This document shows, piece by piece, positions 7,533-15,439 of a stretch of 64,000 nt of DNA (the first letter of the stretch is position 1; each line of letters begins with the position of its first letter). Under the pieces are notes generated by a model. It was not told the origin of the DNA and searched no databases. It worked only from the letters and a program-made list of their open reading frames with translations. The DNA lies in contig JAKSOF010000008.1 of assembly GCA_024405735.1 (NCBI GenBank), positions 1 through 64,000 of the forward strand. Reading direction: 5' to 3'. Source of the DNA: Victivallaceae bacterium (GTDB taxonomy: Bacteria; Verrucomicrobiota; Lentisphaeria; Victivallales; Victivallaceae). The translations under genes were made by a program, and so were the position numbers.

Positions 7533-8657
7533 ATGAAAAATTTTCTGCGTCACATTTACAGTCTCGGCGTCAAGGAGATCATCGCGATTTTCCGCGATCC
7601 GATGCTCTGCTGTCTGATCATCTACTCTTTCAGCCTCGGCGTCTGTGGCGGCGCGAAGTCCATACCGGAGGGGATCAAAAATGCGTCGATCGCGATCGTC
7701 GACGAAGACAATTCGGCGTTGACGAAACGGCTGACGGATGCGTTTATGCCGCCGCTTTTCAATCCTCCGGAAAAGATCAGCCACGCCGACATGGATCGTC
7801 TGCTCGATGAGGGAAAATATACTTTCATCCTTGTTTTTCCGGCGAATTTTCAGGAAAAAGTTCTGGCGAATCATACGCCGCAAATTCAAATCAACGTCGA
7901 TGCGACGCGGATGTCGCAGGCCTTTGCCGGAAACAACTACATTCAGGAGATCCTGATGCGGGAAATCAATGCGTTTTTGCGCCAGAATGTGCCGGACGCG
8001 ACGATCTATTCGGCGCAGTCGCTGGTCAGGAACCGCTTCAATCAGAATTTGGACAAAAGCTGGGAGGGCGCGGTGAGCGAATTGATCAACAACATCGCGA
8101 TGATCGCGCTGATCCTGACCGGCGCCGCATTGATCCGCGAACGCGAACGCGGTACGCTGGAGCATCTGCTGGTGACTCCGGTGACGCCGTTGGAAATGAT
8201 GCTCGCCAAAGTGTGGTCGATGATCCTGGTGGTGATGGTGACAACACTGCTCTCGCTGTTTTTTGTGATCTATCACTTTCTGGATATTCCGATCGCGGGG
8301 TCGGTCACGCTGTTTATGGTCGGCGTATGCATCAATTTGTTCGCGATCACGTCGATGGGGATCTTTCTCGCCTGCTTTACCCGGGATATGCCGCAGTTGG
8401 GGATCCTGATGATCCTTGTTTTGATGCCGATGCAGATCCTTTCAGGCGGGACGACGTCGCAGGAAAATATGCCGCTTGTCATTCAATGGCTTATGCAGCT
8501 TGCCCCGACGACGCATTTTGTGGTGTTCAGCAAGGCGATCCTTTTCCGGGGAGCGGAATTTTCGCTGATCTGGGGAACATTTGTCAAAATGTTCCTGCAG
8601 GGCGTCTTCTTTTTCGTCATCGCCCTGATGCGTTTCCGCCGGACGGTTGCGGGATGA
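7533..8657 (+). CDS. ABC-2 type permease (YhhJ-like)
   Basis: 374 residues. It has a cytoplasmic N terminus, a membrane segment around residues 28-45, an extracytoplasmic domain of about 130 residues, and five C-terminal membrane segments. The conserved ABC-2 element ERERGTLEHLLVTPVTPLEMMLAK (trimmed form RGTLEHLLVTPV) is present. It is expected to pair with the permease half of the preceding fusion to form the channel of the exporter. The substrate is unknown; YhiI/RbbA/YhhJ-type pumps are poorly characterised, and a ribosome role was once proposed for RbbA. I chose the ATG at 7533 (GGAG 8 nt upstream) over the GTG at 7527, whose spacing would be only 2 nt. There is no clear terminator before the tRNA promoter. 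Confidence 0.88.
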   Translation: MKNFLRHIYSLGVKEIIAIFRDPMLCCLIIYSFSLGVCGGAKSIPEGIKNASIAIVDEDNSALTKRLTDAFMPPLFNPPEKISHADMDRLLDEGKYTFILVFPANFQEKVLANHTPQIQINVDATRMSQAFAGNNYIQEILMREINAFLRQNVPDATIYSAQSLVRNRFNQNLDKSWEGAVSELINNIAMIALILTGAALIRERERGTLEHLLVTPVTPLEMMLAKVWSMILVVMVTTLLSLFFVIYHFLDIPIAGSVTLFMVGVCINLFAITSMGIFLACFTRDMPQLGILMILVLMPMQILSGGTTSQENMPLVIQWLMQLAPTTHFVVFSKAILFRGAEFSLIWGTFVKMFLQGVFFFVIALMRFRRTVAG

Positions 8658-8723
8658 AAATCTGTCCGGGCGGAAAAACAGGGATGATTTCGGCAAGGTT
8701 TGCGGAAAAATCATTGTTTCGGC

Positions 8724-8752
8724 TTGACAACGCGCGCTCTGTGTGCTATATT
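8724..8752 (+). promoter_or_regulatory. promoter of the tRNA-Glu/tRNA-Val operon
   Basis: A consensus TTGACA (8724-8729), a 17-bp spacer and TATATT (8747-8752) lie about 19 nt before the first tRNA base. This is one of the strongest-looking promoters in the window. Confidence 0.8.
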
Positions 8753-8771
8753 ATATCTCACTTTCAGGCAA

Positions 8772-8847
8772 GTCTCCGTCGTCTAGAGGCCTAGGACATC
8801 GGGTTTTCATCCCGGCAACACGGGTTCGACTCCCGTCGGAGATGCCA
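8772..8847 (+). tRNA. tRNA-Glu (TTC)
   Basis: 76 nt including an encoded CCA. The acceptor arms GTCTCCG and CGGAGAT pair with a G-T end pair. The anticodon loop TTTTCAT gives TTC. The T-arm holds GGTTCGACTCC. Confidence 0.95.
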
Positions 8848-8855
8848 TTTTTTTT

Positions 8856-8932
8856 GGGCGTATAGCTCAGTTGGTTAGAGCGCTGCTTTCACACGGCAGA
8901 GGTCACAGATTCGAGTTCTGTTACGCCCACCA
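8856..8932 (+). tRNA. tRNA-Val (CAC)
   Basis: 77 nt including an encoded CCA. The acceptor arms GGGCGTA and TACGCCC are fully paired. The anticodon loop TTCACAC gives CAC. It lies 8 nt after tRNA-Glu, in the same transcript. Confidence 0.95.
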
Positions 8933-8942
8933 GTCTTCAAAA

Positions 8943-8971
8943 AATCCGGCAATTTTTGCCGGATTTTTTTT
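8943..8971 (+). terminator. tRNA operon terminator
   Basis: AATCCGGCAA (8943-8952) pairs perfectly with TTGCCGGATT (8956-8965), followed by a T-run. Confidence 0.85.
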
Positions 8972-9401
8972 CGCCTTGGCAAGCCGTAGCGAAGCCAAGC
9001 GAACCCGAAGGGGAAGACTGCCACGGCGTAATCGGCAAAGCCGATGAAGCCGGGCAAAACACTCAGAAATACCCCATTGCTTTGCGCCGCTGCTTTTTCG
9101 GACGTTTTCAACTCCGTCTCTGAAAAATCTTCGATTTTTTACTTGTTTATGACACAAATTCACGCCTCTTTCTCGCAGGAAATCTCCGGCAATTGGAAGA
9201 TATTTAAATTGGTTGTACTTGCAAGCACAGCCGCGTGGATGTCCAACGGCTGCTTGTCCGGCATCCGCTTTTCCCCGACAAATCACAACGCGGAGTGAAT
9301 TTTCCTCAATGAAAACTTGCAAATGGAACAATGCGGATGTACAGTATACTTGAGTACTGAAATATCATAAAACAACCATATTGAGATAAGCGAAAGAAAT
9401 T
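8972..9401. other. 430-bp intergenic stretch with small hairpins
   Basis: I find no protein gene here. The first 90 bp hold two small hairpins: CTTGGC...GCCAAG, and ATCGGC-AAA-GCCGAT. The rest is without a recognisable feature until a possible promoter before the kinase gene: TTGCAA at 9317-9322, then TACAGT at 9340-9345 (17-bp spacer) or TATACT at 9345-9350. The structured part may be a degraded mobile remnant next to tRNA genes or a small RNA; neither can be settled here. Confidence 0.4.
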
Positions 9402-10937
9402 ATGAGAACACTGGTCAATCGTGATTTGAAGTTTTATTTCTTTTTCTTCCTTCACCATTGGGTTTCCATTTTCCTTGTTTCCGTGATCGCGGGAGCCGTG
9501 ATGTACGGCGTTGCCAAGTTTCTGTTGCGCCCGAAGTATACCACGCAGACGATCCTTTATATCGGACGCAGCAATGAGCACACTTCAGTCGAGACGCTGG
9601 AGCCCGGGTCGGAAGCGGAATTGCGCAATGCGGTCGTCAATTTGCGCGCCGGTACGGAGATGGTCACCGATTTGAAGTTTTTGCTTCAGACGGAGCGTTT
9701 CCAGATGAAGGTCAATCAATTGTTTACTGCCAGGCATTACGGCGTAAAGCCGCAGTTTTATACCATCAATGTGGAGAATCCGAAAAATTCCCGCTATCTG
9801 TTGCTGAATGTTTCATCCACTTCCGCTGAAGAGGCGGTGGAGCTTGCCAATTTGATGGGGGACGTATTTCTCCACGAGATAGAAGATATTTTCGGCGTGC
9901 ACAACTCGCAGGTGATCGACCCGGCGCGGATGCCGAAAGCGCCGTTTTATCCGCGGGTCAAGGTGATGACCGCCGTCGCGGTGCTTCTGGCGGCGGTCGG
10001 TACGTTTCTTTTCTTTTTCCTCTTGTATTTTTTCGATTCCCGTTTGAATGGAGCCGACGATTTGCAGATGGCGGTCCAATTGCCTGTTCTGGGCGAGATC
10101 CCGCTGGATAATTTCTTGCTTCAGGAAATAGAAAACGGCGGCGCCAAACATCACATTGTCGCAACGCTGGGTGCCAAGGAGGACGCAAAACACGCCAACA
10201 TTTCCGAAGCATTCCGGATCCTCCGCAATAACGTCCGCTATACGGATACGCTGAAAGACAGTAGCGACGGGCGGGTTTTGGTAATGACCAGTTCCGTCCC
10301 CGGCGAAGGAAAAAGTTTTATCGCTTCCAATCTGGCGACGAGTTTTGCGGAGCTGGGGTATCATACCCTGGTCATCAACTGCGATTTGCACAAGGCGATG
10401 TTTCGGATGATTTTCGGAATTCCGCCCAGCGGCGGATTGGTCGATATCCTTTCTACCGGAGAAAGTTTTGAAAATTGCGTGTCGCGTAATTATATGGATC
10501 TCCCCTTGGATATTCTGCCTTGCGGCCCGATCCCGCCCAATCCGGCGAAACTGCTTGACTCCGCCGCCTTTAAAGAATTTTTGTCGCAACTGAAAAAACA
10601 GTATCAGTACATTATTCTGGACGCGCCGCCGATTTCCGCCGTCGCCGATACGATGATCCTCGGCAAACTTGCCGACGGCATCATCCTTGTCGTCCGCGAC
10701 CGCTATACCCGCGAGGAAGCTCTCAAAGCCTCCGTCGAACAACTTAAGCTCGTCGATGCGGAAGTTTTCGGCGTTATTATGAATGGTGTCGCAAGTCAAC
10801 GCAACAGTTATTACAGTTACGGCAGATATGGCTACGGTTATGGCTATGGCTATGGCGGTTCGCATTATGCCGCGGGACACGCCCGGCCCAAAGACGTTTT
10901 TCATCGGCTCCAACGCTTTTTTGCCAAGCGGAAATAA
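9402..10937 (+). CDS. polysaccharide-type tyrosine autokinase (BY-kinase, Wzc-like)
   Basis: 511 residues. A Wzz-like part is bounded by two membrane segments (about 13-38 and 187-210). A cytoplasmic BY-kinase domain follows from about 260, with Walker A SVPGEGKSF (298-306), Walker A' VINCDLHK (about 324-331) and Walker B IILDAPP (404-410). The tail carries nine tyrosines between 470 and 489 (YYSYGRYGYGYGYGY), the usual autophosphorylation cluster. Such kinases control export of surface polysaccharide. In Walker A' the first, usually conserved, Asp is Asn. The cognate phosphatase follows after 21 bp. No glycosyltransferases, flippase or polymerase lie in the window, so the polymer genes must be elsewhere. 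Confidence 0.9.
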   Translation: MRTLVNRDLKFYFFFFLHHWVSIFLVSVIAGAVMYGVAKFLLRPKYTTQTILYIGRSNEHTSVETLEPGSEAELRNAVVNLRAGTEMVTDLKFLLQTERFQMKVNQLFTARHYGVKPQFYTINVENPKNSRYLLLNVSSTSAEEAVELANLMGDVFLHEIEDIFGVHNSQVIDPARMPKAPFYPRVKVMTAVAVLLAAVGTFLFFFLLYFFDSRLNGADDLQMAVQLPVLGEIPLDNFLLQEIENGGAKHHIVATLGAKEDAKHANISEAFRILRNNVRYTDTLKDSSDGRVLVMTSSVPGEGKSFIASNLATSFAELGYHTLVINCDLHKAMFRMIFGIPPSGGLVDILSTGESFENCVSRNYMDLPLDILPCGPIPPNPAKLLDSAAFKEFLSQLKKQYQYIILDAPPISAVADTMILGKLADGIILVVRDRYTREEALKASVEQLKLVDAEVFGVIMNGVASQRNSYYSYGRYGYGYGYGYGGSHYAAGHARPKDVFHRLQRFFAKRK

Positions 10938-10958
10938 TTCTGCGGCGGGGCGCGTCAA

Positions 10959-11681
10959 ATGATTGATCTGCATTCCCATTTGCTTTTTGACGTGGACGAC
11001 GGCGCGCTTGAGGAAAATGTAACGCGCCAAATGCTGGATCGTTATGTCCGGCAGAAGGTTTCGGCCGTTGCGGCGACTTCCCATTCCCTGGTTGATTTAC
11101 CGCAGTATCAGAATGCCTTCGAGCGTGTTTCGGCAATCGCGGAACCGCTGGGAGTACGGCTTGTCCCCGGACGGGAGTATTCGCTTGCCGTCGCGGAGGA
11201 GCAAAGTGCGCATTTGCAGACGCTTGGCTCCAGTCGTTTTTTGCTTGTTGACTTGGGGCGTTTCTCCGTCAATGCCGCATTGAGCAACCGGTTGCGGGAT
11301 TTTTCCCGGCCTCTGCTTTTTGCGCATCCGGAGCGTTTATGGGGCGAAAAAGCAGTTGAAAATGCCCGTTTTCTTGCCGAACGGCACGAAGCCTTTTTTC
11401 AGTTGAACAGCGGCAGTTTTCTTGGCGAGTACGGCAAAACTGTCCGAAAAGCGGCATGGGCATTGCTGAATGCCGGTTTTTGCACGGTGATCGCTTCCGA
11501 CGCGCACGATGTTTGCGGCATCACGCTTGCCGAATGCCGGAATTTGCTGGAATCTTATTACGATGCCGCAACGGTTTCCGTTTTCTTTGAGGACAATCCG
11601 CAACGCATTTTGTCTGATTTGCCGCCGAAGCGGATCGTGCCGCATTGTTCTTGGATAAGCCGGATCCGGCAAAAATTCTGA
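10959..11681 (+). CDS. PHP-family tyrosine-protein phosphatase (CpsB/YwqE-like)
   Basis: 240 residues. It opens with IDLHSHLLFDVDDGA, the metal-binding start of CpsB/CapC/YwqE phosphatases, and continues with the family landmarks VAATSHS, VPGREYSLAV, LFAHPER and IASDAHD. It should remove phosphate from the tyrosine cluster of the kinase encoded just upstream. The kinase-phosphatase pairing is the normal layout of Gram-positive and some Gram-negative exopolysaccharide loci. The intergenic distance is 21 bp and the next gene starts 3 bp after the stop, so it sits inside an operon. Confidence 0.88.
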   Translation: MIDLHSHLLFDVDDGALEENVTRQMLDRYVRQKVSAVAATSHSLVDLPQYQNAFERVSAIAEPLGVRLVPGREYSLAVAEEQSAHLQTLGSSRFLLVDLGRFSVNAALSNRLRDFSRPLLFAHPERLWGEKAVENARFLAERHEAFFQLNSGSFLGEYGKTVRKAAWALLNAGFCTVIASDAHDVCGITLAECRNLLESYYDAATVSVFFEDNPQRILSDLPPKRIVPHCSWISRIRQKF

Positions 11682-11684
11682 TGG

Positions 11685-13325
11685 ATGCGGGCAAGTCTTA
11701 TGAGCGCAACCAGTAACATCCGTGCCGAAAAATTTATCCGGGAAGAAAAACAGTTCCATTTGGGATTTCTGCCGACGGAGCAGTCGCATTTTTTGACGGC
11801 GACGCTGGAAAAGGATTTCAAACGCTCCACCTCCGACGGCGTCCGCACGCTTCAGCGTCCCGACCGTCTGGTGCTGGAAATGGCGGAAAAAATGTTGAAG
11901 TCGCCCGAATTTGCCAAAATGGTCGATGCGGGTTTGGCGACGTTGAGGGAAAAAGGACGCATCATTTTTTCCGGATGCGGAGCGACCGGGCGGTTGAGCA
12001 TTCTGCTGGAAGCGATGTTCCGCCGCTATGCCGGAGAAAATCCCGGTTTTGACGCCGATTGTGCCGAAAGCATTATGACGGGCGGCGATTTCGCGTTGAT
12101 CCGCAGTGTCGAATCCTTTGAAGATTATCAGGTTTTCGGCAGGAAGCAGGTCGCGATGGCGGAGATGTCCGCGCGCGATATGCTCGTCGCGATCACGGAA
12201 GGCGGCGAAACAAGTTCCGTCATCGGCACCGTCAAAGAGGCGGCGGATCGCCGTTGCCGCGTTTTTTTGCTTTTCAACAATCCCGCCGCGCTGTTGCGTG
12301 AACACCTGACGCGTTGCCGCGAAGTGATCGACGACGCGCGTGTGACGGTGCTTGATCTTTCCTGCGGACCGATGGCGCTTGCCGGTTCCACCCGGATGCA
12401 GGCGACGACCGCCGAGGAATTGATCTGCGGCGCCTTTCTGGAAACCGTCATCGCCCGGATTTCCGGTCAAAAGGAGATGGACTTCGCGGCGGAATTCGGG
12501 AAACTTCTCGATCATCTCGAAAGCGACGCCGTCGTCGGGGAAATCGCCGGAGCGATCGACTTCGAGGATCGCGTTTACCGCGCGAAGGGGCGCGTCACTT
12601 ATTACGCCAAAAGCTATCTGCTCGATCTTTTCACCGATACGACCGAGCGCAGTCCGACCTTTATGCTGCCGCCGTTTAAAATTCCTTCGATCCCGGATGC
12701 GCCGGAGTCGTGGGCATACGTCAAAAACCCGATGGCGCCGGCGCCGCAGGTCTGGCGCGAGATGCTGTGCCGCGAACCCCGTTGTCTGGAGTGGACTTTG
12801 TCGGATTACAGACAAATGGGTGCCGCGCCGGAAATTCTCGCCAAAGTGCCCCGCATCGGAGTGGAAAATCTGCTGGCGATGCCTGTCGGCAACGAAAAAG
12901 TCCCGGCGCGTTACGATCGTGCGGCGGACGTTTCGGTTTTGGTGATGCTCGACCGTGCCCCGGACAACGCGGCGCTGATCGCCGCCGCGCCCGCGTGTCA
13001 ATATAAGATCGTCATTTCCAGCGGCTGTGCCGATTCGCCGTTGCATTTGATGGATCATCTTGCCGTCAAATTGTTTATGAATACGCTGTCGACGGGGACG
13101 ATGGTGAAAAACGGCCGCGTTTCCGGCAACTGGATGAGTTACGTCAGCGTTTCCAACAAAAAGCTGATCGACCGCGCGATCCGGCTGATCGCCGAACTCG
13201 GAAACATCTCCTATGAAGAAAGTTGCCGCGCGCTCTTTGCAAGCATCGAGGAACTTGCCGCGTTGCCCGTGTCGCAGGAAATGCCGTCGCCCGTACAGTA
13301 CACTTTGAAAAAATTCCGGAAATAA
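11685..13325 (+). CDS. MurQ/GCKR-like protein with two SIS domains
   Basis: 546 residues. The first SIS domain has the sugar-phosphate loop IIFSGCGATGRLSILLEA, a second loop ITEGGETSSVIGTV and the MurQ/GCKR helix AGSTRMQATTAEE. MurQ (N-acetylmuramate-6-phosphate etherase) is about 300 residues; this protein is nearly twice that and carries a second SIS-like half (about 300-540), the layout of animal glucokinase regulatory protein. It therefore binds a phosphorylated sugar, but whether it is an etherase, an isomerase or a regulator is unclear; LSCGPMALAGS replaces the usual TGPE-type element. An internal ATG at 11700 is an alternative start. Operon context: tyrosine kinase and phosphatase upstream, secreted CBM9-like protein and MFS downstream. 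Confidence 0.75.
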   Translation: MRASLMSATSNIRAEKFIREEKQFHLGFLPTEQSHFLTATLEKDFKRSTSDGVRTLQRPDRLVLEMAEKMLKSPEFAKMVDAGLATLREKGRIIFSGCGATGRLSILLEAMFRRYAGENPGFDADCAESIMTGGDFALIRSVESFEDYQVFGRKQVAMAEMSARDMLVAITEGGETSSVIGTVKEAADRRCRVFLLFNNPAALLREHLTRCREVIDDARVTVLDLSCGPMALAGSTRMQATTAEELICGAFLETVIARISGQKEMDFAAEFGKLLDHLESDAVVGEIAGAIDFEDRVYRAKGRVTYYAKSYLLDLFTDTTERSPTFMLPPFKIPSIPDAPESWAYVKNPMAPAPQVWREMLCREPRCLEWTLSDYRQMGAAPEILAKVPRIGVENLLAMPVGNEKVPARYDRAADVSVLVMLDRAPDNAALIAAAPACQYKIVISSGCADSPLHLMDHLAVKLFMNTLSTGTMVKNGRVSGNWMSYVSVSNKKLIDRAIRLIAELGNISYEESCRALFASIEELAALPVSQEMPSPVQYTLKKFRK

Positions 13326-15434
13326 ATGATGAAACACCTTTTTTTGCTCTTGTCGGCACTGACACTGAGCGTGCTCGGCGCGGCGGAGATCCACCTTGAT
13401 CCGTCGGAAAATGTCCCGGTGCGCTCCGCCGCTTTTACGACGCCGGATAATGAGATGCCGGCTTTCCCCTGCGCTTTCCTTTTGCGCTTCCGCGAAAAGG
13501 AATTGGAGATCGCCGTAACGGTGTCGCGGCCGAAAAATATGCCTTACCGCATTACGGGCAAAGGGAATGACGATCCGCAGATCTTTGCCGGAGAAACGAT
13601 CGAGATCATGTTGTCGCCGGAGCCGGAAAGCGGCGTTTATTATCATTTCGGCATCAATCCGGCGGGTGCCGTCTACACGGCGAAAAAACGCGACAAGTCG
13701 TGGGGAGAGAAAATTCAGGTCAAAGCGGTGAAGCCGAGCGAACGTTTCTGGAGCGCCGTCCTTCGCATTCCCTATGCGGAATTGGGAACGGTTTTTCCCG
13801 TCAAAGGCAAACATTGGCGCGTCAACGTCGGTGCCGCCGTCGTGCAAACGGACGGCAAACTCCATACGCTGAATTGGAACGGGGCGACGAATTATCACGA
13901 CATCAATGAATTCGGCACGCTGTTTTTTGATGATGCGACTCCGACGGTCGTCGATGTCTGGTACGCTCACGCCGGACGGGTGATCGCCCTTGTGCGTCCG
14001 GCGTCCGACGCGGAAGATGTTTTCTGCCAGGTCGGCGAACGCCGTTTTACCGGAGAGCGCCGTCAGCAGATGATGGTTTTCGATTTTCAGCTTCCCGAAA
14101 GCATCGCATCGCTCCACGACCGGCTGAAGTGCCGCTTCGTGCGCGCCGACGGCAGTATCGTCCGCGAAGTCTATGCGCCCTGCCGTGAAAATCACGCCTT
14201 TGCGCTCGACGGATTTTATTACACGCCGTCGATGAAATTGAATTTCACCCACGATGCCGGAAAAGCGGATGTCCGGCTGTTGAAAGACGGTAAAATCGTC
14301 CGTGAACTGCCGGCAACGCCGGAAAAAGGGAGTTTTTCTCTGGAAAATCTTGCCGTCGGCGATTATACCGTTGAAATCGTTTCCGGCGCGTGGCGGAGCG
14401 TCCGGCTCGTCAAACTTTGTCCGGAAAATTTCGCGCCGCCCGCCATTTCCGACACTGCGGCGCTCTCGATTTCCGATGCCTTACTGAAACTTGACGGCAC
14501 GCCGCTTTTTCTTGTCGGCGGCTCCAATTATCCTGATTTTCCGCTGCCGGAGTATGCGGCATTCAATCTCGGCACCGCGAAGTACGGGATGCAGAAAAAC
14601 GCCATATCCTTTACGCCGCAACCGGGCATCCGGCGGATGATTTCCTATCCCGATCCCGATCATATCGTTGGAAATCTTTTGATCGACATCCGCAAAAGTT
14701 ATCTCGCGCATCCCGACCACCGCCGCAGTTTCGCACGGCTTTCCTACGAGGCGCAATTACCGCTTCACATCAAAACGGCAAACGGGAAAAAGTATGATCT
14801 TGCCTCTCAACCGCTTTTTTCCGAATTGTATGCCGCGCTGAAAAAGGAATTCCCCGACCGCTTGTACTCGATCCATATCGACAATCTCAATTTGATCCCT
14901 GCTTTCGGGTCTTGTTGCGACATTCTGGAATTGACCTCGTGGCGCGCCTCCTTTGCGGTCGATATGATGCGTTTCCTTGCCGAAGATATGCACCGTGCCA
15001 AACTTGCCGCCGCCAAGCCCGTCATTTTCTGGCTCGGCGGGTCGCTGCCGTCGCCCGATCAGCGGAGCGCGGAAATGCTCCGCGCCGCCATATATGAAGC
15101 GATGCTTGCGCGTATGAGCGGCGTCGTCTTTCATCTGGGGCACGGCGGGATCCCCGCAAGTTACGGCAGATTGTGGTCGCTCGTTTCCGGCATCAACGCG
15201 GAAGTCCAAAGCATCTATCCCGATTTGGCGCAGGGGGAGGACGTGCCGGATTTCATCAGGGAAATGCCGGGCGATTTCCGCGCCGTGGCGCGCCGTTGCG
15301 GCGGTCGGACGCACCTTGTCGTTTTCAACTTGAGCGAATGTGAAGCGCATTTTGAAGCGAAAACACAAAAGGGCACGCTTGCCGCCACGCTGACGCCGCT
15401 TGAAGTCAAAGTCTTTTCGTGGGGCGCTGAATAA
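13326..15434 (+). CDS. secreted protein with N-terminal CBM9-like domain
   Basis: 702 residues. A signal peptide (about 1-20, ending near GAAE) is followed by a carbohydrate-binding CBM9-type beta-sandwich (about 20-200: EIMLSPEPESGVYYHFGINPAG and AVLRIPYAELG elements). A middle beta-region comes next, then a C-terminal half that looks like a TIM barrel with a small beta cap (VIFWLGGSLPSP, LVVFNLSECEAHF). Such proteins in Lentisphaeria and Planctomycetes are often glycoside hydrolases, but I cannot identify catalytic residues with certainty, so no enzyme name is given. The ATG follows the previous stop directly and the MFS gene starts 5 bp after this one. That suggests release of a sugar and its uptake. 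Confidence 0.65.
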   Translation: MMKHLFLLLSALTLSVLGAAEIHLDPSENVPVRSAAFTTPDNEMPAFPCAFLLRFREKELEIAVTVSRPKNMPYRITGKGNDDPQIFAGETIEIMLSPEPESGVYYHFGINPAGAVYTAKKRDKSWGEKIQVKAVKPSERFWSAVLRIPYAELGTVFPVKGKHWRVNVGAAVVQTDGKLHTLNWNGATNYHDINEFGTLFFDDATPTVVDVWYAHAGRVIALVRPASDAEDVFCQVGERRFTGERRQQMMVFDFQLPESIASLHDRLKCRFVRADGSIVREVYAPCRENHAFALDGFYYTPSMKLNFTHDAGKADVRLLKDGKIVRELPATPEKGSFSLENLAVGDYTVEIVSGAWRSVRLVKLCPENFAPPAISDTAALSISDALLKLDGTPLFLVGGSNYPDFPLPEYAAFNLGTAKYGMQKNAISFTPQPGIRRMISYPDPDHIVGNLLIDIRKSYLAHPDHRRSFARLSYEAQLPLHIKTANGKKYDLASQPLFSELYAALKKEFPDRLYSIHIDNLNLIPAFGSCCDILELTSWRASFAVDMMRFLAEDMHRAKLAAAKPVIFWLGGSLPSPDQRSAEMLRAAIYEAMLARMSGVVFHLGHGGIPASYGRLWSLVSGINAEVQSIYPDLAQGEDVPDFIREMPGDFRAVARRCGGRTHLVVFNLSECEAHFEAKTQKGTLAATLTPLEVKVFSWGAE

Positions 15435-15439
15435 AACTT

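Noticed and set aside
8875-9111. Minus-strand frame ending GGRNRTRICDLCRVKAAL
   Set aside because: This well-known spurious peptide is the translated reverse complement of a tRNA gene (tRNA-Val here).
8856-9401. tRNA-Val 3' end as an integration site
   Set aside because: I see no direct repeat of the tRNA 3' end downstream and no integrase nearby; the phage module lies 20 kb away.
11337-14252. 971-residue open frame on the minus strand
   Set aside because: It is the antisense shadow of the SIS and CBM9-like genes. The GC-rich third-codon bias suppresses stop codons in one antisense frame; its composition is Arg/His/Asp-rich and matches no family.
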